Positions 60,286 to 64,000 of a DNA stretch of 64,000 nt are shown piece by piece. A program made the position numbers and the translations under genes. Within the stretch, counting starts at the first letter, position 1, and each line of letters starts with the position of its first letter. This stretch comes from Treponema pallidum subsp. pallidum str. Nichols. GTDB lineage: Bacteria; Spirochaetota; Spirochaetia; Treponematales; Treponemataceae. The notes under the pieces were generated by a model. That model made no database searches. It was not told the DNA's origin and saw only the letters and a program-made list of their open reading frames with translations. Location of the stretch: positions 62,001-126,000 of the forward strand of contig NC_021490.2 of NCBI RefSeq assembly GCF_000410535.2, in the 5' to 3' direction.

Positions 60286-61671
60286 CTAGATAATATTTTT
60301 CATCACAATCGGCTGTCCTGTTGCATCAAGGGCGTCGCGCCACAACGATCCTTCAGGATTTACGTGTTTGCGTTGGCACACCACCACATCGATTGGGAGG
60401 TGTACAAACTTATTGTGCACCAAGCCAATGATCATTTTCGTTTTACCGCACATCGCCGCATGCACCGCATTGTTACCGAGGCGTTCGCAGTAAATCGAAT
60501 CTATGGGCGCAGCAACCGCGGAACGAATCAAGTAGCTCGGATCGATGTACTTTAAATTGATGTGTATACGCTTTTCTTTGAAATAGACTCCAATCTTTTC
60601 TTTTAAGAACAAACCGATATCCGCAAGGCGCTTGTTACCCGACGCATCCGTGCCGCTGCTCACGCGCAAACTACCTCCTTGGGAATCACCGGAGGGCACA
60701 CCGTCCGCATTTACCATTAGGTCTTGCCCCGCACCTTCTGCTACAACGAGCACCGCATGCTTACGTAGCGCGATTCGCTTCTCTAGGTGAGCCAAAAGCC
60801 CATTTGGACCGTCAAGGTCAAAGCTCACTTCAGGGATGAGTACGAAGTTTGTCTCATGGCTCGCAATCGCCGTGTACGTAGCGATGAATCCAGACTCACG
60901 CCCCATGAGTTTGACCAGTCCAATGCCGTTAATCTGTGAACGAGCCTCCATGTGCGCTGCGGCAACTGCCTCTGTTGCTTTGACAATAGCAGTATCGAAG
61001 CCAAATGACTTTTGAACAAAAGAGATGTCGTTGTCCACCGTTTTGGGAATGCCGATGATGGAAATCTTAAGGTTGCGGTGTTTTATTTCGTCGGCAATCT
61101 CTTTTGCTCCCTTCTGACTCCCATCCCCCCCAATGATAAAGAGAATGTGCAGGTTGAGCCGCTCGATACCATCGACGATGTCAACCACACGGTTCCCCCC
61201 ACCGCGCGAGGTGCCTAGCAGCGAACCACCTGTTTTGTGGCAGTTATCGATGACCTCAGGGGTGAGCGGCAGGATATCGAAGTTGTAATCGGGCAAGAGG
61301 CCCTTATAGCCAAAGCGGATACCACTAATGCGCTTAACGCCATAGCGGCCCCAAAGGCAGCGGACGATGGCGCGAATGACATCGTTGAGGCCGGGACAGA
61401 GCCCTCCACAGGTGACAATACCTGCATGAACGTGATGCGGGTTGAAGAAAATCTTCTGGCGCGGGCCCGCACGCTCCATCAAGTTTTTATGAGTAAAGGG
61501 CCCTACCGTCTCCCCCAGACGCGCACTCAGTTCATGGCTGATGTACTCATTGTCACTGACGTAGTTAGGAATGAAGTCGCCAAGGGTGTGAGACAGGTAG
61601 ATGGGAGAGGGAATTTTGCTTTCCCCCAATGACTCTATAGAAAAATCGTACTCTTTAGGAAGATGTGCCAT
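60286..61671 (-). CDS. pfk: 6-phosphofructokinase, long clade with G104/K124 signature
   Basis: 461 aa from ATG 61671 (GGAGG 5 nt upstream; an open frame reaches 61737). Phosphorylates fructose 6-phosphate. Substrate motifs: [17 protein letters not shown] (84-100), [18 protein letters not shown] (179-196), [12 protein letters not shown] (207-218), [20 protein letters not shown]. In E. coli numbering the residue at 104 is Gly (GGDG, as in ATP enzymes) and at 124 Lys (PKTVDND, as in PPi enzymes), the combination seen in ATP-dependent enzymes of the trypanosome-like group. ATP use is therefore favoured but not proven. Transcribed towards licCA. Confidence 0.88.
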
Positions 61672-61772
61672 GGGGTCCTCCGCGTACCGCGTGCGTAGAG
61701 ACTCCCTCAGGCTAACGCAATGGGGTGAAAGATGCAATATGAATTAAAGATGCGAAGATGCCCTGGGTGTTT

Positions 61773-62651
61773 TCATTGAGCGTTCATTTCGTTTTGCCTT
61801 TGTACGGAGTAGGGAGACTGCTGACTCCGGCGTATTTCGTATAACAGAATACCTGCGGCAACCGACACGTTCAGACTGTCTACATTCCCCTGCGTTGGGA
61901 TAGAGATGAGTGCGTCGCAGTGCGTGCGCAGCAACGGCGAAACGCCGTGCCCCTCGTTGCCTAACACAAGCGCTGTCTTAGGAGGAAAAGTACGGGCGCC
62001 TATTGCTTCTCCTGCTACATCAGCACCGTATAGCCAGAATCCTGAACGCTTGAGGATACCTGCAGTGCGCACTAGGTTGCGTACACGCACAAGCGGTACC
62101 CATGCAACGGCGCCTGCGCTCACTCGCGTGATAGTTTCTGTACCTCCTGCCCCATGATGGTGCGGCAGGAGCACTGCATCGACAGAAAATTGGTCTGCAC
62201 TGCGTACAATTGCCCCAACGTTGTGGGGATCAGTAATTGCGTCTAAGACGAGCACAAGCGCGTGCGTGTGCGTTGCCAGTGCATGTAACAACGTTCGTTC
62301 CTGCGAGCTGTCCACAGCGGGTCGTTTTTTTCTTGTATGAGAACCCTGCGGCGTTGCGCTCGGTGAACTTAGAACAGCAAGGATACCGCGGTGATCGCGC
62401 AGCGCAGGGGGTAAACTACGCGCTAGCTTATCAAGCACAGCACACGTTGTGTGCGTGATCCGTATCCCCCGTGCCGCGGCCATACCAAGGAGTCGTTTGA
62501 TGCGCGCATTTTCCGCTGCATAATAGAGCGTGAGCACACGCACGCAGCTTTGTTGCGTCTTGCTGTTTTTTCCTCCCGCGTGTAACCCTTCTAGCGCAGC
62601 AGGCTGCGCGCGCAGAAACTCTTCGATGGCGCGTAATCCTGAAATAACCAT
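61773..62651 (-). CDS. RlmB/TrmH-family 2'-O-ribose methyltransferase
   Basis: 292 aa. N-terminal substrate-binding domain (MVISGLRAIEEFLRAQPAAL), then the SPOUT domain: LVLDAITDPHNVGAIVRSAD (motif 1), TALVLGNEGHGVSPLLRTHC (motif 2) and TQGNVDSLNVSVAAGILLYE (motif 3). Overall arrangement fits 23S rRNA Gm2251 methyltransferase RlmB. An inserted Ser/Lys/Arg-rich segment lies near 105-118. The ATG has AGGAGGAG, but 14 nt away, so spacing is poor and the start may be inefficient. No in-frame alternative start lies between. It diverges from the tRNA cluster. Confidence 0.85.
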   Translation of the reverse strand: MVISGLRAIEEFLRAQPAALEGLHAGGKNSKTQQSCVRVLTLYYAAENARIKRLLGMAAARGIRITHTTCAVLDKLARSLPPALRDHRGILAVLSSPSATPQGSHTRKKRPAVDSSQERTLLHALATHTHALVLVLDAITDPHNVGAIVRSADQFSVDAVLLPHHHGAGGTETITRVSAGAVAWVPLVRVRNLVRTAGILKRSGFWLYGADVAGEAIGARTFPPKTALVLGNEGHGVSPLLRTHCDALISIPTQGNVDSLNVSVAAGILLYEIRRSQQSPYSVQRQNEMNAQ

Positions 62652-62872
62652 ACGGAGTAAGTGTTCTCCTCCTTGTATCGCAGCCAGGCGCGCTTTGCAA
62701 TAGCGCTACTGACTGGAAGGAGCGACTGCACAATTGTATCGGCAATGTGCAGTTGTGTGTCTTTGCCGGAATGCGCGTGTGCTGTGGGGCTGCTGATGGC
62801 AGCTGCCAGTCTGCGTCGGTCAAGTGGAGGTACCGGGTAAGTTTTTGATCTGAGTGAGTGTTCGTTATCTGC

Positions 62873-62901
62873 TTGACAGAAAATACGTGTCGTACTAGCC
62901 T
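62873..62901 (+). promoter_or_regulatory. Promoter of the tRNA-Gln/Glu cluster
   Basis: Perfect TTGACA (62873-62878), 17-nt spacer, TAGCCT (62896-62901), followed by a GC-rich GGGCC discriminator as in growth-controlled stable-RNA promoters. Initiation near 62908, 3 nt before tRNA-Gln. Confidence 0.6.
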
Positions 62902-62910
62902 GGGCCTCCC

Positions 62911-62981
62911 TCCCTGGTTGTGTAATGGTAGCACCGCAGATTCTGGTTCTGTGTGTGGGGGTTCGAGTCCTCCCTAGGGAA
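62911..62981 (+). tRNA. tRNA-Gln (anticodon CTG)
   Basis: Acceptor TCCCTGG pairs with CTAGGGA (one G-T). Anticodon arm GCAGA/TCTGT with loop TTCTGGT, anticodon CTG. T arm contains GGTTCGAGTCC. U1-A72 is typical of tRNA-Gln. CCA is not encoded. Confidence 0.9.
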
Positions 62982-62991
62982 AGCGCGTGTG

Positions 62992-63061
62992 GTCCCTTCG
63001 TCTATCGGTTAGGACATGAGATTTTCAATCTCAGAAGACGGGTTCAATTCCCGTAGGGACT
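62992..63061 (+). tRNA. tRNA-Glu (anticodon TTC)
   Basis: Acceptor GTCCCTT against TAGGGAC; anticodon stem TGAGA/TCTCA with loop TTTTCAA, anticodon TTC; T arm CGGGTTCAATTCCCG. CCA not encoded. Confidence 0.93.
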
Positions 63062-63099
63062 ATTCTTTTCTCTATTTAAAAAGGGGAGGAGCGCGTGTG

Positions 63100-63169
63100 G
63101 TCCCTTCGTCTATCGGTTAGGACATGAGATTCTCAATCTCAAAAGACGGGTTCAATTCCCGTAGGGACT
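63100..63169 (+). tRNA. tRNA-Glu (anticodon CTC)
   Basis: Near-identical copy of the preceding tRNA, 108 nt downstream, with loop TTCTCAA giving anticodon CTC, and one further change (G to A) after the anticodon stem. The preceding GCGCGTGTG flank is also duplicated. Confidence 0.92.
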
Positions 63170-63212
63170 ATTGGGGTGTGTATTCCCCTGAGTGCGTGGC
63201 TATGGTGACGCT

Positions 63213-64000
63213 ATGAACGAACAGCTCTCAACATTTGATAAATTGGTGGAAACGCTCTCCACTGAGGACGCGCAGCGTATGCTTGCCGGTATCGGGAAAG
63301 CACTGCGTACTAGTGAAGCTAACGCGGAGACTCCCGCGAAAGTCAAGAAAAAGCGCGCCTTTGCTCGCTGGGATACCAGAGAGGATAGCTTGGCGGGCGA
63401 AACCTTTTTTTTCCGCTTCTGGATTGGGGTAAAGTCCTTTTTTCGGTCTTCGTCGGTGGAAGCGTTGTACGAGGAAACACTTCTCCAGCGTCTGGGCAAT
63501 GATCTTAAGGCGCATTACGCGCAGTACATTGACGTAAAGGAAAAAACCTTCACAAAGGTTTTTTACGACAAGATGGGCGAGTTGCGCAAAACACAGGTAT
63601 TTTTTGATTCATTGCTCGCCTGCTACAATAGCGATAAGGGGGACTTCTACCTCCTGTTGAGCTCTTTTATCACTCCCGTTGTGTATGAGCAGCTGATGGC
63701 GTGCAGCGATCCGTTTGCTGCGCAGGGAGATGGTACTCCTTCTGGTTTGCGTGCGTCCCTCCTTAAAAGAATGGACGTCGCCCTTGCCACCCTGAGTGGT
63801 CCTCATAAAACTGAGTTGTATCAGGCGGCGCGCGCTATCGAGTGGATGAAGGTTTTTTGTGAAGTGCCTGTCGATCGTATTCTGCTGCGTTTTACCGTCA
63901 TCTCCCCGGCGAGTGCCGTGTGTCCCATTACTATTTTGCAATCTGAATTGGAAAAGCTTGCGTGTGTTATCCATGACAGCAAGCATATTCCCGACGCGGT
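63213..64000 (+). CDS. Hypothetical protein, 3' end outside the window
   Basis: 262 residues visible, still open at base 64000. Begins [20 protein letters not shown]. The sequence is soluble and mostly helical, with a basic stretch ([16 protein letters not shown]) near 45-60 and aromatic-rich segments ([32 protein letters not shown]). I recognise no catalytic motif; it resembles a treponeme-specific protein of unknown function. The start has a weak GGTGA upstream. It follows the tRNA cluster by 43 nt and may be read from the tRNA promoter or its own. Confidence 0.75.
   Translation, partial: MNEQLSTFDKLVETLSTEDAQRMLAGIGKALRTSEANAETPAKVKKKRAFARWDTREDSLAGETFFFRFWIGVKSFFRSSSVEALYEETLLQRLGNDLKAHYAQYIDVKEKTFTKVFYDKMGELRKTQVFFDSLLACYNSDKGDFYLLLSSFITPVVYEQLMACSDPFAAQGDGTPSGLRASLLKRMDVALATLSGPHKTELYQAARAIEWMKVFCEVPVDRILLRFTVISPASAVCPITILQSELEKLACVIHDSKHIPDA

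Noticed and set aside
1-64000. Mobile elements, prophage, CRISPR array or replication origin
   Set aside because: No transposase, integrase, repeat-spacer array, attachment-site duplication, dnaA or DnaA-box cluster was seen; gene content is uniformly core.

Overview
This 64 kb window is chromosomal DNA from a host-dependent spirochaete. The gene content, the polA sequence, the licCA fusion and the poly-G tracts all fit Treponema pallidum; the subspecies cannot be told from here. Genes are tightly packed on both strands. I see no phage, insertion sequence, transposon or CRISPR array.

Layout. 1-5.6 kb: start of nrdB (minus), a SPOUT methyltransferase, then the oadGAB sodium-pump decarboxylase operon. 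5.6-9.0 kb (minus): classical rpsF-ssb-rpsR-rplI-dnaB cluster. 9.3-13.0 kb (plus): a small protein with a FliM-like tail, rsmD, two TPR-type genes with a G9 tract, and rlmN. 13.1-18.6 kb: clpB with a coupled membrane protein/SH3-lipoprotein pair, a glutaredoxin, and an unusual GHKL-HDOD protein. 18.9-28.6 kb (plus): sugar ABC importer (binding lipoprotein plus two permeases, no ATPase gene), a nucleotide-sugar dehydratase, a DegT/DnrJ aminotransferase, and a three-gene xanthine-dehydrogenase-like set whose molybdenum site and first iron-sulfur cluster look lost. 28.6-37.8 kb: sigma-54 enhancer-binding protein, exported glycosidase-like protein, PTS EIIA, PilZ protein, exported proteins, a double cyclic-nucleotide-binding protein and murB. 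38.0-47.7 kb: cysS, an ECF sigma/anti-sigma pair, pta, a large TPR protein, a DksA-like factor, infA, a J-domain protein, a UMP-kinase-like enzyme and tlpA-ccdA thiol-redox genes. 47.8-64 kb: UvrD-type helicase, recQ, a UshA-like nucleotidase lipoprotein, polA, a BCCT transporter with the fused licCA gene, phosphofructokinase, an RlmB-like methyltransferase, tRNA-Gln plus two tRNA-Glu genes, and a truncated hypothetical gene.

Themes. (1) Several genes lack a Shine-Dalgarno sequence and instead carry a -10 hexamer 6-8 nt before the start codon, so they are candidate leaderless mRNAs (clpB, GHKL-HDOD, sigma-54 activator, glycosidase-like protein, EIIA, PilZ, licCA). (2) The three longest G/C tracts (9, 9 and 10) lie at or just upstream of gene starts and could drive phase variation. 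The C10 tract is upstream of licCA, which makes CDP-choline. (3) The xanthine-dehydrogenase-like complex appears to have been reduced to a flavin plus one 2Fe-2S cluster, and may be a repurposed redox complex.

Starts were chosen from ribosome-binding sites, family lengths and overlaps. Doubtful ones are flagged. Function calls rest on motif recognition by eye, with no database search.
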